Shown here piece after piece: positions 41,180-52,517 of a DNA stretch of 64,000 nt. Each line of letters opens with the position of its first letter. Position 1 is the first letter of the stretch. Below the pieces are notes generated by a model. The model had not been told where the DNA came from. It ran no database searches and saw nothing but the letters and a program-made list of their open reading frames with translations. Position numbers and translations under genes: made by a program. The stretch covers positions 1,653,501 through 1,717,500 of the forward strand of contig CATNEN010000041.1 of NCBI GenBank assembly GCA_950097015.1. The letters run 5' to 3'. Source of the DNA: Macrostomum hystrix. Lineage: Eukaryota; Platyhelminthes; Macrostomidae.

Positions 41180-42353
41180 AGGAATCGCCTTGGACCTGCG
41201 AAACTGTCCAACTTTCATCTTCCGGAAAGCTTGTCGAGAAATCGTTTCCAGGAAATTCTATCATTCCTGCGATGCTATGATTGCAGACAGCTTGATGACA
41301 ATGATTGTCTCTGCAAGATTCGACCTTACATATCGCTTGTGCACGCGGTTTGCACGAATGTGTATGCTCCGGAGCGGGAGGTCAGTGTTGATGAGACCTT
41401 AGTTCTGTACAAGGGTAGGGTGCTGATGAAGCAGTACATACCCAGCAAGAAGGCTAAGTATGGCTTAAAGCTTTACTGTCTGACAGAGGCTTCTACTGGC
41501 TACCTTGTGAACAGTCTTGTACACAGCACTGCACTTCAGCACGCTCGCTTTGGCGATGGTATGAACTGCGAAGGTCCATTAATGAGTGAGAGGACTGTGG
41601 TCGAACTGTGCCGCAACCACCTGAACCTCGGATACCATGTCTTCTGCGAAAATTGGTTCACCTCTTTTCGACTATCATATTTCTTGTTGAAAAAAACACG
41701 TTGATGACCGGCACGGTGCGGAAAGATCGAGGAATTCCCGAGCAACTGAATGAGAAGCAGATTGTTGCTCCCGGCTTTCATGCGCAAAGGCCTCAAACTG
41801 GCTGTAAAGGTGTGTGACAGAAAATCGTCCTGTGTCAAGAAAGTTTAACTCACTGATACGAAGGAGCCTGCTAAGTGCTTGCCCAAGACGCGATTGCAGA
41901 TTTTTACGAGGAGGTGCAGAAGAACATATTGATTGCTCAACCAGCAACAGTTGCCGCCTACAATAAACACACATGGGTGGTGTTGACCGACTCGACGCGG
42001 CGCTGAGCATGTGTAGCGCCAATCGACGCACGTACAAATGGTTCCACAAGCTGCTGTTCCACTTCACCCTGCAGCTGGTCCACAACGCATGGATAGTATA
42101 CTCAAAGTGCGGCGGGTCAAAGCCATTCCAAGCCTTTTTGTGCTCAAGCATTCGCATCCTGATAGAATCGACTGGCAGAGGTCAAATGCGCGCTGCGAAC
42201 GGTGCAGCACTGCTCAGGCAGACGGCTTCTGAGCAGCACTTCTCTGAATTGCTGCAACTGAATCGTATTTACCTGCACGGCGTGCCCCACTTCGCCGGCA
42301 CTCTGCGCCGCTTTGAATGCTCTGCATGCTTTGAACGATGGCACTCACATTGA
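41180..42353 (+). mobile_element. piggyBac-like transposase remnant, second copy
   Basis: Core pieces on plus: NRFQEILSFLRCYDC; VSVDETLVLYKGRVLMKQYI with the first catalytic Asp near 41390; KYGLKLYCLTEASTGYLVNS; VFCENWFTSFRLSYFLLKK near 41640, where the family's second catalytic Asp position reads Glu; LMTGTVRKDRGIPEQ in another frame; and HMGGVDRLDAALSMCSANRR from 41971. The C-terminal end, FECSACFERWHSH, keeps only part of the usual cysteine tail. Frameshifts lie near 41690 and 41820-41960. It is related to, but clearly diverged from, the element at 27572-29745. Inactive. Confidence 0.85.
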
Positions 42354-43258
42354 TTGCATTCGTTAATTCGTTAATTAACATCTCAGCGACAAACAGTTAC
42401 GTGGAAGTTTCTGCTTTTTGTTTTTTTGATTGGCAAAAACTTTAGGTTTCAGATTATTAAACTACTGTTTTTTAAATTGCCTGAATGTTAGGACTGCCTC
42501 GACTCAGACCTAAGCAATCAGGATTTACTTCCAGTTAGATGGCTCTCCAGCCACATCGGGTTTTCTCAGAGTGATTTCAACTCTGGCCATAGACGACAGA
42601 ATGACTATGGGCTTTTAAAATAATAGTCGATGGCTGCTCTGCACCCACTGGGTTCGAGGGGGTTAATACCTTCTTGGCCTGGCGGCCCGCTCGACAATTG
42701 CGCTCTTGACTGGCTGTGCGTGTTGAAGACTCGGGATCATGTCGTTGATCTGGAATTATGATAGAAAGGGGAGCTGGAAATGGGAGCCCTAATAGGGAGC
42801 GAACTCATGCTCATACTCATACTCATACTCAAAGTGAGTGAGGGGCAGAGATCTCCACATTTAGGGATGTGCTGAAAGTGGAGTTCGAGAGGAAAGGTGT
42901 TGGAGGGAGCCAAATGCTGCAATCTCTCAGCAAAAAATAACTATCTTTCTGTTAATTTTTTTGCTTAACTGCAAAATAAAGCATGAAAAGTTATCGGAAA
43001 GCCTTCGGATGCGCATCAAGAAATTTAGGCTCGTAAATCTTATTTTCCACAATTTATTTGATTGCATTTTTATGTGCCATTCTTGTATTTCTTTCTAACA
43101 TAATGCATGCCGATATTTACGAATGTACAAAAAAACATGTAATACAACATTAAATGGCAACTAGATCAGGAAAGGCGGGTGACCCAGAAACTTATACGAG
43201 CCTAGAACCTGTCAGCGAAGCCGCAATTCTTCAAGCTTTCTTATTACGAGAATAGCCT
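42354..43258. other. Intergenic; 3' region of the phosphoesterase gene
   Basis: No gene seen. It contains a short CATACT microsatellite near 42810-42830. TTTATT at 43053-43058 (AATAAA on minus), about 200 nt after the phosphoesterase stop, is a candidate poly(A) signal. Confidence 0.45.
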
Positions 43259-43963
43259 TCACGGCTGCCGCTCATCATCGAGGTAGAAGTCAATGACCAC
43301 GGGTCTCGGGATCTGTTCCATGGCTGCGTTTGACACCAGAATGGGCCTGCTTGAGCCTGCCGCCGCCACCCACTCGACGCCGTTGCCTGCGTGAATGTGG
43401 CCGTGCAGCACGGCCAACGGCTTCACTCGCCCACGGATCTCGTCGCCGAGCTCGTCCCACGGCGGGATGTGCGTCACGAGCACGTCCGTGTCCCCAGGTG
43501 CGGCCCGCCAGCGTTGCGGCAAGCTTTGCCACGGCTCGCTGAAGCCGCGCGCCCAGCTGGAGTCACGCAGCGGACACCAAGGGATGCCGTAGAACTGCAG
43601 GCCGCAGAGGCGGACGCCGGAGTCGATGAGGATGTGGCAGCTGGAGGCTAGTCGGCTCGCCAGATCGCCGCGGCCCCGACCGCCAGCCCTGTGGTAGCTG
43701 TCAAGCCGCATGTCATGGTTGCCGGGCACGAAGATCCGGTGCCGGTGCGGCTGGGAGTCGAAAAACGTCGCCAGCTTGGCGATCTCGCGCTCCTCGAGCA
43801 GCCGCAGCAGGGGAAGCTTGGCCAGGCTGAAGGAGTCAAAGTCGCCGGAATGTACCAGGATGTCGCCGTGAGGAATCATCGTTGAGAATCGCGCGTGTCG
43901 CCGGTGTGTGTCGCTGATGTGAACAATGCGCACACGACGTCGTTCGCCGGAGCTATCGCCAAC
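43259..43963 (-). CDS. Calcineurin-like metallophosphoesterase, MPPED-like
   Basis: Class III metallophosphoesterase of the MPPED1/2 type, metal-dependent phosphodiesterases. The motif order is complete: VRIVHISDTHRRH (D-x-H), HGDILVHSGDF (GD), FVPGNHDMRLD (GNH), LVTHIPPWDELGD and VLHGHIHAGNG (GH-x-H). The C-terminus is VVIDFYLDDERQP. The recognised part starts at a GTG codon (43933), so that is not the true start. The frame stays open upstream, and CACTGCAG at 43964-43971 is a good splice acceptor, so I place the exon start at 43963 with an unlocated 5' exon. With 235 codons visible the protein is shorter than vertebrate MPPED (about 290), as expected for a missing N-terminus. Confidence 0.85.
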   Translation of the reverse strand, partial: VGDSSGERRRVRIVHISDTHRRHARFSTMIPHGDILVHSGDFDSFSLAKLPLLRLLEEREIAKLATFFDSQPHRHRIFVPGNHDMRLDSYHRAGGRGRGDLASRLASSCHILIDSGVRLCGLQFYGIPWCPLRDSSWARGFSEPWQSLPQRWRAAPGDTDVLVTHIPPWDELGDEIRGRVKPLAVLHGHIHAGNGVEWVAAAGSSRPILVSNAAMEQIPRPVVIDFYLDDERQP

Positions 43964-45364
43964 CTGCAGTGAACGGTGTGGGCTCGGTACATTCAGTTTC
44001 GGCTCGCAGAGGCCTTCTTACTTTGTTCAGAAAGGTTTTTAAACGAAGCTAAAAACGTCTGTAAAATAGAATGAGTTCCATGACTAGGAACCACAGCCAA
44101 CCACAACTTCAAGTTTGGAATGGCCAGCTTATCCGAAGCAACCCATTCTGACTCCATACCTGGACATGGTGCGGCTCCATCGCGAGGTGAGCACGGACAG
44201 CCGCCAAATCGCGGCCAGCAACTCTAGCGGATGCCCTGATAATGCTGCTCAGATTTCAATGGCGCTGATATAACCCAAACAGCTTGTTGGGTTCAGTGAA
44301 CTGCTCGCTTTTCGGGTCTTTGCTGTTTGTAGCGACTAGCTCTATGACGACCCCGGCGCAGCGTACTGCAGGAATTCATGTACATTCGCCCTGTACACGT
44401 CAGCATTCACTACTTTTCAGTTTCCTTCTCTTCTCCACCTTTTTCTCTCCTCAGCGCACATCAAGATAGCTTGTAGAGCGTACAGTTGGTTGGTTGGTTG
44501 TACAACAGCCAAGTGAAGTGCACTAAAAATAGAATGAGAACGCGGACTGCAGATCACTAGGGCGGTGCGGCCCAATTTTCATTCTGTGTGTAGGCTTTAA
44601 TTACCGTTGAAAAGCCGGAATAATCCCAGCTTCTGCAGTTTCCAGTTTCATCCTCGAACTGAGATCAATCAACTCCACAGTGAGTCTGCACCAATTATAG
44701 TGCCAAACGTTTTCCCTAGACGTATAAATTAGACACTCAATTACTCGTAGCTTAGCTTCTACTATAAGCAGGAGTGGAAGTAAATGAAGCACGCGTCTGG
44801 TCTAACTTGCTCTCTCTCTTTCTGTGAAATATCTCGGTTGGCACCAAATCCTGGTAAAGCTTAGTATCCTAGTACCCATCGATCTTATATTCTCTGGCAA
44901 GTAGCCCATATCACTTACAGAGTAACATCAGATCTATGGGTATACGAGCGTAGTACGTTCAAAAAGCTCCGGGTGTCAAAATATGCTACATAAATCAATA
45001 GTACTATCAAAGTATAAGATGACCATGCTGGTAGCCTTTAAAATTCAGTTTCATGCAACTTTTATTTCGATTAACTCAGAATTCAGTGGCACTGAGAGCG
45101 TAGCAATCAAGCATAGTATCCAGAGAAAAGCAGGTTTTTGACAGGCCAAAAGGATTCAAGTATTTGTTTATTTATTGCCATGGGTTTGTTCTAAATGAAC
45201 AATGAACGACGTTTCTTCACGTTAAAGCGACGAAATTCTAGTAAACCCTTGGTCTAAAGATTGTAGACTCTGATTTCTATACTAGTCTAACTCTGATTTC
45301 GGCCAGACTGTGACCAGTTACGCAGGTGGGGGAAGGGACTCAGGGTCAGCTCATCGCTACCGTT
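43964..45364. other. Intergenic, no gene seen
   Basis: It should contain the missing 5' exon of the phosphoesterase and the GST 3' UTR. Overlapping TTTATT words at 45167-45176 (AATAAATAAA on minus) lie about 190 nt after the GST stop and are a good poly(A) candidate. Confidence 0.5.
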
Positions 45365-46033
45365 TCAAGAAGGCGTGTTCGGCCGGGTGAGCACGTAGGC
45401 AGCCAGCCTGGGGCAGGTGGCCAGCAGCATTTCGCTGTGCGCTCGCAAGTCGGGCAGCAACAGCAGCCGATTGGCAGCTCCCAACAGTTCAGCATGCTGC
45501 TCCGACGTCAGGTTGAATAGCGGCAGACGGGCCACCGCGTCAGTGGCCTTGAAGATGGCCAGGTCGCCCAGAGAGACGCCGTTCGGGGTCACCAGCTTGC
45601 CTCCCGGCACGAGCCGCGCCAGGCCGGCAGCCAGCTGGCCGCATCGTACGCTGATGTCCGCCTCCCAGAGCTGCATCCGCTGGTCCTCAGGAGTCCGGTA
45701 GATGCGCAGCAGCTCGAGCTCAAGATCCTCCGCTTGCTGTACCGCCTGGTCTATGAGAAACTGTTCCCATGCGTCATCCTGGTTTCCATAGAGACCACCG
45801 AGTCGAGCAAAGTAGCGTGCAATGGCCAGGCTCTGAGTGAGGGTTCGTCCGTCGGGCAACTGCACGAACGGGCAGCGGGCGTTGGGCGACAAGCTGCGGT
45901 ATGTCTCGGCCCACTGCCGCCTGGTGAAGCGGACGTCGTCGAACTCGATGTCGGCAGCGACTAAGACGAGCCTGCAGAGCTCGCCGCGACCTCTGAAGTC
46001 GAAGTAGAACATTGTGGGACGCTCTGGAGCCAT
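45365..46033 (-). CDS. Sigma-class-like glutathione S-transferase
   Basis: Single exon, 222 aa, the usual length for cytosolic GST. It conjugates glutathione to electrophiles; sigma members also include prostaglandin D synthase. It starts MAPERPTMFYFDFRGRGELC. The Tyr in FYFDFRGRGE occupies the catalytic Tyr position of the sigma class. RCPFVQLPDGRTLTQSLAIA is the thioredoxin-fold glutathione site (P-x-L-P-DG then QS-x-AI). The C-terminal helical domain includes SLGDLAIFKATDAVARLPLF. The ATG at 46033 was chosen over an upstream in-frame GTG at 46114 because family proteins begin a few residues before the beta-1 strand. It sits between the phosphoesterase and the MAO-like gene on the same strand. 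Confidence 0.88.
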   Translation of the reverse strand: MAPERPTMFYFDFRGRGELCRLVLVAADIEFDDVRFTRRQWAETYRSLSPNARCPFVQLPDGRTLTQSLAIARYFARLGGLYGNQDDAWEQFLIDQAVQQAEDLELELLRIYRTPEDQRMQLWEADISVRCGQLAAGLARLVPGGKLVTPNGVSLGDLAIFKATDAVARLPLFNLTSEQHAELLGAANRLLLLPDLRAHSEMLLATCPRLAAYVLTRPNTPS

Positions 46034-47405
46034 CGCTACGCTTGGATTGAATTTTAGTTGTGCAGAAATAGGTACTAAATAGCACGGCTTGCTGTATGTA
46101 GCCTCTCGCGCCACGCGCTCGCACAGCAGCCACTACGAGCAATTTGTATCTGAGCCTGAGCATGTTAGCTCAAGAATGGACTTATTAAAGACAAATGAGA
46201 AGGCTTGGGGCTCTCGCTAATGCGCAGTGGCCTCGAGTTTTGTGATTAATTAACAGAGCTGCGCAGCAGTCCGGTGCCGATTTGCGCTGTCGGTGTCTGC
46301 GTGCAGCAACGCATGCCCAGCCTTGTCAATGGACAATTGAGTGCCCAAAGAGGGGTTTGTGGGGCTGAAGGGACCCGCATTGTCATAGAAGAAACACATT
46401 TTTCATTTTCTGACCGGCTAAATTTCATTTCAAAGTTGCTGTCCTCTGTCAGAAAAATACACTGTAGTGTTAAGGTCGAAACGCGTGGGCAGCTCACAGA
46501 AGCAGCTCAGGGCAGCTCGTTACTACTTTGAACTCTTTGAAGTCAGTTTCGATAAAAAACTTCTTTCTGATAATAAATTTAGCAGCCAGCTGCGCCATTA
46601 ACAGTAGAAAGAGCACGGCAGGTATTTTAAACACCCACTGTTTTCTTCTGTACCTCCAAAATTGATAAAGCAATCGCCATGACAATCCGGAAACAACTTC
46701 CAGAATAATAAAACATCGTCGAGCTATTCAACTATTGTCGTCGGTGGTGTCTTGTGGCGAAAAAACCACCAATATGGTCATAAAATTTTCTTCTCACCAA
46801 ATTTCATCAGGCAACCACGTCAGCTATTATTTTAAACATTTTTTTGATTCTATTGCTAATTTTCTATTATTTAATTTGAAACCAATATGGATTCGCCTCA
46901 GAGGTTTATACAGAAAAATGTTCGTTGTCTTTGTCACCAGGGTCTTCGACGAGAAAAATATCGAAAATGCTGACGTCGGCTGGCTTCGAAAGTTAACTGA
47001 TCTTAAATGGCGGAAGATTTTCATACATTTGGTGGACTTTCACGAAAATCGGTCCTTCGGTTTGGGAGCTGTCGTGAAGTAGGCAGTGGGATTTGAAATA
47101 GCCTGTGGTCTTTCCCCAGGGAAAAATAGTTTAAGTCAAACAAAAGTTATCGAATGTAGCTAATAGACGACTCCGTAAGTACAGCTTCCAAATACTTTTT
47201 CTACTTGAAATATTCAATGCCACTATGTTCTAATTGTCTCTGGAAATAACTACAAAACATTTTTTGCTCTCTAATGAAAGTTTCTCACAAAATATTTTCC
47301 ATATTTTGCACCTTTTTGTTGATTAGACCTTCAATCTTAATTCAGCAACCGCCCCACTGAGATCTCTCCCAATAAATCCTCATGGTTCCTTCGAACCGCA
47401 AAACG
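46034..47405. other. Intergenic, no gene seen
   Basis: The plus frame at 46735-47082 (115 codons) has no recognisable motif and no splice or promoter context. It could be a small gene, but I see nothing to support it. Confidence 0.45.
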
Positions 47406-49392
47406 TTAGAGCAACCGCTTGTGAACCTCGGATGCCGCTCGCAGGCCGCTCTGCACGGCGCCGTCCATGAAGCCGCACCACTCGGTGGCGGTCTCGGTGC
47501 CGGCGAAGTGAACCCGGTTGAACGGGGCGCGCATGTTCGGCCCCATGAGGTGGGCGGAGCCGGCGCTGACAATGTTGACTGGGCAGCCGCCGTTATAGGG
47601 CTCGTGCCGCCAGTTCTTTTCGGCGAAGTCCAGGCAGGCGTGGACGCGCTCTTTGGGGAAAAATCGGCTGATGTGGTTCAGCACAGCTGAGCGCCGCTGC
47701 TCAGGGCTCAGGGCATCCAGCTCCTGGGGTATCGAGTGGGTCAAAGGGATGCCGATTTGATTTGATGGCTCAAAAGCAATCAGACAGGAAAGACAGTACA
47801 GCGCACCTGAGCCTGCAGGCCGCCGGACAGCACCACCAGCGCCGGGTGGCGGCCATCCTCCTGCGAGTAATCGAAGCAGACGGAGATGGGTGCCATGGTG
47901 AGGCCGGGCGCGGTGGGCGGCCCTTCGGAAGACACGATTTCGCCCGAGTAGCCCAGATCGCGCCAGAAGGCCGTCTCGTAGGTAATGATGAACTTAAAGA
48001 TGTGGCCCACGGGAGAGCACCTGACCAGGTGAATATTTGCCGCTTCACTGTGACTACATTAATGCGTTTACTTACAAGCAAGGCATCGTGCATAGCCATA
48101 GAAACCGTCCATGTTTCTACTCGTGGCCCAGAAACCAATGCGTGGGTAAACTCGAGTTTTATACATTGTGTCTGTTTTCGCCACGTCTGAAAGTCCGCTG
48201 CTCACCTGTACAGGTCCACCTTGCGAGCCGGAAGCGGCGGCTGCCACTCGAGCTGGGCCAGCAGATGCGGCGGAGCTGTCGACACGACGTAGCGCGCCGT
48301 CAGCGGCTCCGAACGCCCGACAATCTCCAGGCAGACGTGGTCATCTAGCTGACGGATGGCAGCCACCGGGGCGGACAGCAGTACTCGGTCGGGACCGAGC
48401 CGCTCTGCCAGGCGCTGGGAGACCTGGTGCGCGCCGCCTTTCATTCGGAAGCCCTGGCCGGACTGGGCGTCGCTAGCAACCAGAGCCTGCGGCAATTGCG
48501 TTTTATGCATTGGGGTAATTGCGTATTGCTGCTGAGATGGCATGATTTGGGAAGCCTTTAAAGCAAATAACTCAATACATTCTACTTGCAAGGTCATACA
48601 TTCTAATAGACTTAAATGAGGCACCCTGAGTGCTGCAAGGAATAATACGGAATTTACCTGGAATCCCCCGGCAGCCCTGGCATAGGCGAGCATGTAGAGA
48701 GCGGACATCTGGCCCAGGTCGGCGCCCCAGATGGTGCGGGCAGCAGCCTGCACCAGGCATTTGGTGGCGTGGCTCCAAGACAGGCCGTTGAGCAGGGCCT
48801 GGCCGGTTACATTGTCCAGCTGCGCGGCGTTGCGGCAGGCTCCGGGATTGGAGGCGTCCACTGTCCGGACCCGGCGCTCCACCTGGACCAGCACCTTGCC
48901 CATGTCCAGCAGACCTAGCAACCCGATGTAAGGGATCTCGCCGTTGTACTGAGCCACCTTGGCGCCCATCTCTGCGCACTTCCGACCGGCGAGGTACTGC
49001 GGGTACTGCTCGATCTGAAGGTCGCGCATCAGTTTCGTGATGTACCGCTGGCTGGGCCCGATCCACATGCCGCCCAGATCGAAGTCGGCCTCTTCGCTGC
49101 CGGCGGTGCGCATGCGGTGGCCCAGGGTGCGGCCGCCCACCCGGTCCTTCGCCTCCAGCACCGCCACGCGACAAGCGGGATTCTGATTCAGCAGTTCATA
49201 GGCTGCAACCAGTCCGCTGATGCCCCCTCCGATCACCAGGACATCATAGTCTGTCCGTTTCGGTAGTGCGTCCTGAGGCTTGGTGCTGTCATGAGGCTGA
49301 GTGTCCTGAGACTGGGTGTCCTGAGGCTGGGAGACCTGAGGCTGCTCCTGCGGATCCTCATTCGATCCACCTTCCATGAAGGCTGACTGCAT
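47406..49392 (-). CDS. Monoamine-oxidase-like flavin amine oxidase, four exons
   Basis: FAD-dependent amine oxidase. Exons: 49392-48658, 48486-48206, 48020-47807, 47723-47406. They total 1548 nt, 515 aa, close to MAO (about 527). The N-terminus has a Gln/Asp/Pro stretch (QPQVSQPQDTQSQDTQ) before the Rossmann motif DYDVLVIGGGISGLVAAYEL and VLEAKDRVGGRT. LGGMWIGPSQ follows. Near the C-terminus, NGGC aligns with the Cys that binds FAD covalently in MAO, and FAGTETATEWCGFMDGAVQS is the family's second flavin-contact block. It ends ASEVHKRLL without the C-terminal membrane helix of MAO-A/B, so it may be soluble. The start at 49392 is the first ATG; an upstream CAG acceptor makes a 5' exon possible. 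The 171-nt intron at 48487-48657 is in frame and stop-free. Confidence 0.88.
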
Positions 49393-50925
49393 GCTGGAAG
49401 TCTGCACGGGCGAAGGCAATTGCTGGTGAAGTGAAAGCTAAGCAAAACAAAATACTTTCTCGACTTGAAAAAATGCGAAAGTGGCAACGGCAAGGACAGA
49501 AGAAAACACCGGTTCTAACTCAAGCGAGATAGCAAGTAAGAGAAACGCTCCCCAGTGTCTGTACTCAGTTCGAGTCTCTGAACTCGGCACAGCAGGTGAT
49601 AAGACTGGAGCGTGGCATTCCACCGACCCCAACAGATAAGTTAGGAAGCAGCTCGCGTTCACAGAGATGAGCAAGCTATTGATAGTAGTGACTGCAGCTT
49701 TTTATTCCTCAACAAGCTTCGCAAAGAAATCATAAGTTGATAAAAAATCAAGAGTGAAACTTGTTTTTACACTTAACAGCCTATCGCGGGCTGCAATCGG
49801 GCAATAAAAAACTGACATCAGACAGTCCATTGAAAACGTATGCATAAAGTTAGAATACAGCTAATTCAGGTCACGCAGTTTTTAACAAACAATTAAAATT
49901 AGCAGCAGACAAGGGAATAAAGAGGTTCTTTAATTGTTGTTTATAGGCATTAATACTATGTTCTTCCTTCCCAGAAAAAAATAATTTGGCCTTTACTTTT
50001 ATAGCAGAAGAACTAAAATATTTTTTGTATTTTTGCAAAACTAGAATCCGACTTGTCGAGATAACGTTGTTTAAACATACAGAAAACTATAAATCATGCA
50101 ATATATACAAATATATATTTACATATGATAAATCATTAAAGATAAAAAAATCGGGTCTGCTAGGCAAAACTAGTAGTGAAAATCCAACAATACCCTATAA
50201 TCATCACTCTCATTCTAATAGATATTGGGTTTTATATTTCATATTTAGTCGAAACTATTTCCTAGAAAATAGTCATTTAAAACGATCGCTGCTTGTTAAA
50301 ATTCAAATGAAAATAAAAAAATGCGAAAACAGTAATATGTATATGAAACTTTAAAATCAATTCAGCAAAAACTGAATTTTAATTTTTATACTTTAGTTAG
50401 CCCAAAGAATGTTAAACCTACTTTGTGTGCTTTTCTTACGTATTATTTCATCGTACTGCTCTCATATAGCAAAAAAGTCTGTCATCAGAGCATGTTAACT
50501 GCCAATCCTACCAGAAAAAAATAACTGTCAGAAACTTTGTCCTGATCTAATTAAAAAAGGTACTATAAAAATCGATGGCAAACATCTACATGACAGGAGC
50601 TACTAACAAAACAGTAACAAAAATTTACCTGGAACAAATATGACATGTTCAAAGTTCACAGGTCAGAATAATGAAGGGATCATTGTCTGGCAGGGAATTT
50701 TTAGCCAATAAAAAAGATTGTGACAGACTCCCAAAAATATTTTCAGCTACATAGCTGGTAGTTGAAGTTTTTACATAAAAAATCCAATCCGCCGCAAAAG
50801 AGCAAGCTAAGGAAGGTGACGTAATTGGCCCACCAAACATCAACGGCATGTTGAAACAAGTTGCACGCTCCAATCAAAACCAAACAGAAAGTCCTAAATA
50901 TACTCGAACAAACATGCAAAATACT
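49393..50925. other. Intergenic, AT-rich
   Basis: No gene seen. It should contain the MAO-like promoter and the P450 3' UTR. The plus frame at 49986-50354 is Lys/Asn-rich low complexity typical of AT-rich noncoding DNA. Confidence 0.5.
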
Positions 50926-52437
50926 TTAATGCCTCTGTGTGAAGGCGATCTTGTGCAATGGAGGAGCCCTCAAAATAGTCCCCTTAGAGAACTCGGGGTC
51001 CTCGGTAAGGTTCCACAATGTCCTGCTGTCCTCGGGGTCCAGTTCGAAGCGGTAGCGCTGCATCAGAGCCGTGAAGAAGATAAACAGCTCCATCTTGGCC
51101 AGGCTCTCGCCCAGGCAGGCCCTCTTACCCAGACCGAAGGTCGCCAGGTGCGGACACGCAGTGAACTGCCCGTCCTTCAGGTGTCGCTCTGGAAGAAAGC
51201 GCTGCGGCTCCGGAAACAACTCGGGATCGTGGTGGATGGAGTATACATTGAAGCCACAGATGCTGTCTGCCTTCAGACGGACTCCGCCGACTGTGATGTC
51301 ATCAGTGACGCGGTGGAACACTCCAAGCGGAACGAGGCACGACTTGCGGTGCACCTCCTCGATGACGGCCTGAGTATAGTGCAGGCTCGCCTTGTCCTGC
51401 ATCTTGGGCAGTCTGTCACGACCGATCAGATCGACGATCTCTCTGTGAGTCCTGTCAGCGACCTCCGGATTTCCGATCATGAAGAGAATGGCCCAACGCA
51501 GCGTGTTGGCTGTCGTGTCAGTGCCAGCAACAAACAGGTCACTGACAGCTAGTGTAAGCCGCGTATCGGTAAATATTTCAGGATGTTTGCGTTGGTGCAG
51601 CAGGTGCGCTTCTATGTAATCTCTGGCCTGATCGACCTTGTCCATCTCGGCCATGTGGCGGTCGAGCTGCTCTGTGCAGTAGAATTGAAGCTTTTTGAAG
51701 TTATTCACTAATCTATTAGAGCTGGGCAACTTCAGAAGGAGGTTCATGAGAGGGGGGAGTCCTTGTACCACTGGCATTACCGTCATGAACAGGCTGCGAG
51801 TGAAGTTTGAACTTGAGTTTTGGGTGATGTTGCGGAACAGGTTCAGCATTTCTCCGAATTTTTCGTCCTCAGAAGCGAGACGAGAGCCGAACACGAGCTG
51901 GCAGATCGCGTTGCTGGTTGCGGTGCTCATGACCAGCAGAGTTTCAACAGGCTTCCCTTCAGCAGCATCCAGAGTTCTGCACATGTGCTCAGCCTCGGTC
52001 GCTATGATCTCCTCGGCTCCCTGGCGCCCAAATCCGAAGTCACGAAGAGTTTTCAACGTAAAGCGTCGGTATTCTCTCCAAACTTCGCCTTCGGAAAGTA
52101 CAATACCTCCTTTCTCACCAACCAATTGAAGCAACAGATACTGGGGTTGTCTGCCAATCAGCTGTTCCGCATTGTCCACCATCGCCTCCTTGAATGCCGA
52201 CCAGCGGTTGAAGAAGTACACGCATTGTGTACCGAAGTGCACTCTCACGATCTGCTCCTTGCCGAACTTCTCGTGCAGAGACAGGTAGAGCGGCTCGTCC
52301 AGGTGGAAGTAGCTTCCAACCAGGGGGTAGCGACCGACCGAGGGTGGCTCGCGAGCGTCCTCCAGTTTTTGCTTGAGCCAGAGCAGACCGAGAGTGGCCG
52401 TGCCACCTGCGAGAGCCAGGGTCGTTACTGAGACCAT
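50926..52437 (-). CDS. Cytochrome P450, CYP2-clan-like, intact and intronless
   Basis: Microsomal monooxygenase, 503 aa. The N-terminal anchor is MVSVTTLALAGGTATLGLLW, followed by a proline-rich hinge (EPPSVGRYPLVGSY). The C-helix WREYRR, I-helix VAGTDTTANTLRW (A-G-x-D-T-T), K-helix E-x-x-R in IEEVHRKS, PERHLKDGQF and the heme loop FGLGKRACLGESLAKME, with the axial Cys, are all present. I chose the ATG at 52437 over the upstream one at 52479 because the related gene at 59183 starts at the equivalent residue. A TATA box at 52509-52517 would also place transcription start at about 52485. A partial, nearly identical copy of the 3' third lies at 53180-53687. Confidence 0.94.
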   Translation of the reverse strand: MVSVTTLALAGGTATLGLLWLKQKLEDAREPPSVGRYPLVGSYFHLDEPLYLSLHEKFGKEQIVRVHFGTQCVYFFNRWSAFKEAMVDNAEQLIGRQPQYLLLQLVGEKGGIVLSEGEVWREYRRFTLKTLRDFGFGRQGAEEIIATEAEHMCRTLDAAEGKPVETLLVMSTATSNAICQLVFGSRLASEDEKFGEMLNLFRNITQNSSSNFTRSLFMTVMPVVQGLPPLMNLLLKLPSSNRLVNNFKKLQFYCTEQLDRHMAEMDKVDQARDYIEAHLLHQRKHPEIFTDTRLTLAVSDLFVAGTDTTANTLRWAILFMIGNPEVADRTHREIVDLIGRDRLPKMQDKASLHYTQAVIEEVHRKSCLVPLGVFHRVTDDITVGGVRLKADSICGFNVYSIHHDPELFPEPQRFLPERHLKDGQFTACPHLATFGLGKRACLGESLAKMELFIFFTALMQRYRFELDPEDSRTLWNLTEDPEFSKGTILRAPPLHKIAFTQRH

Positions 52438-52508
52438 AATTGTGCTTGGATAGACAGATATTTCTTGTGCGCTAGTCATGAGAGCTAGAATATAGTAGCG
52501 TCGGCACG

Positions 52509-52517
52509 CTATTTATA
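52509..52517 (-). promoter_or_regulatory. TATA box of the intact P450 gene
   Basis: TATAAATAG on minus, 72 nt upstream of the chosen ATG. It matches the TATA consensus, and transcription would be expected to begin about 30 nt downstream. Confidence 0.7.

Noticed and set aside
46735-47082. 115-codon plus ORF as a gene
   Set aside because: No recognisable domain, no promoter or splice context, and AT-rich composition like its surroundings.
52438-52479. Upstream ATG at 52479 as the P450 start
   Set aside because: It would lie only about 6 nt from the expected transcription start and adds 14 residues absent from the paralogue. The ATG at 52437 aligns with the paralogue's start.
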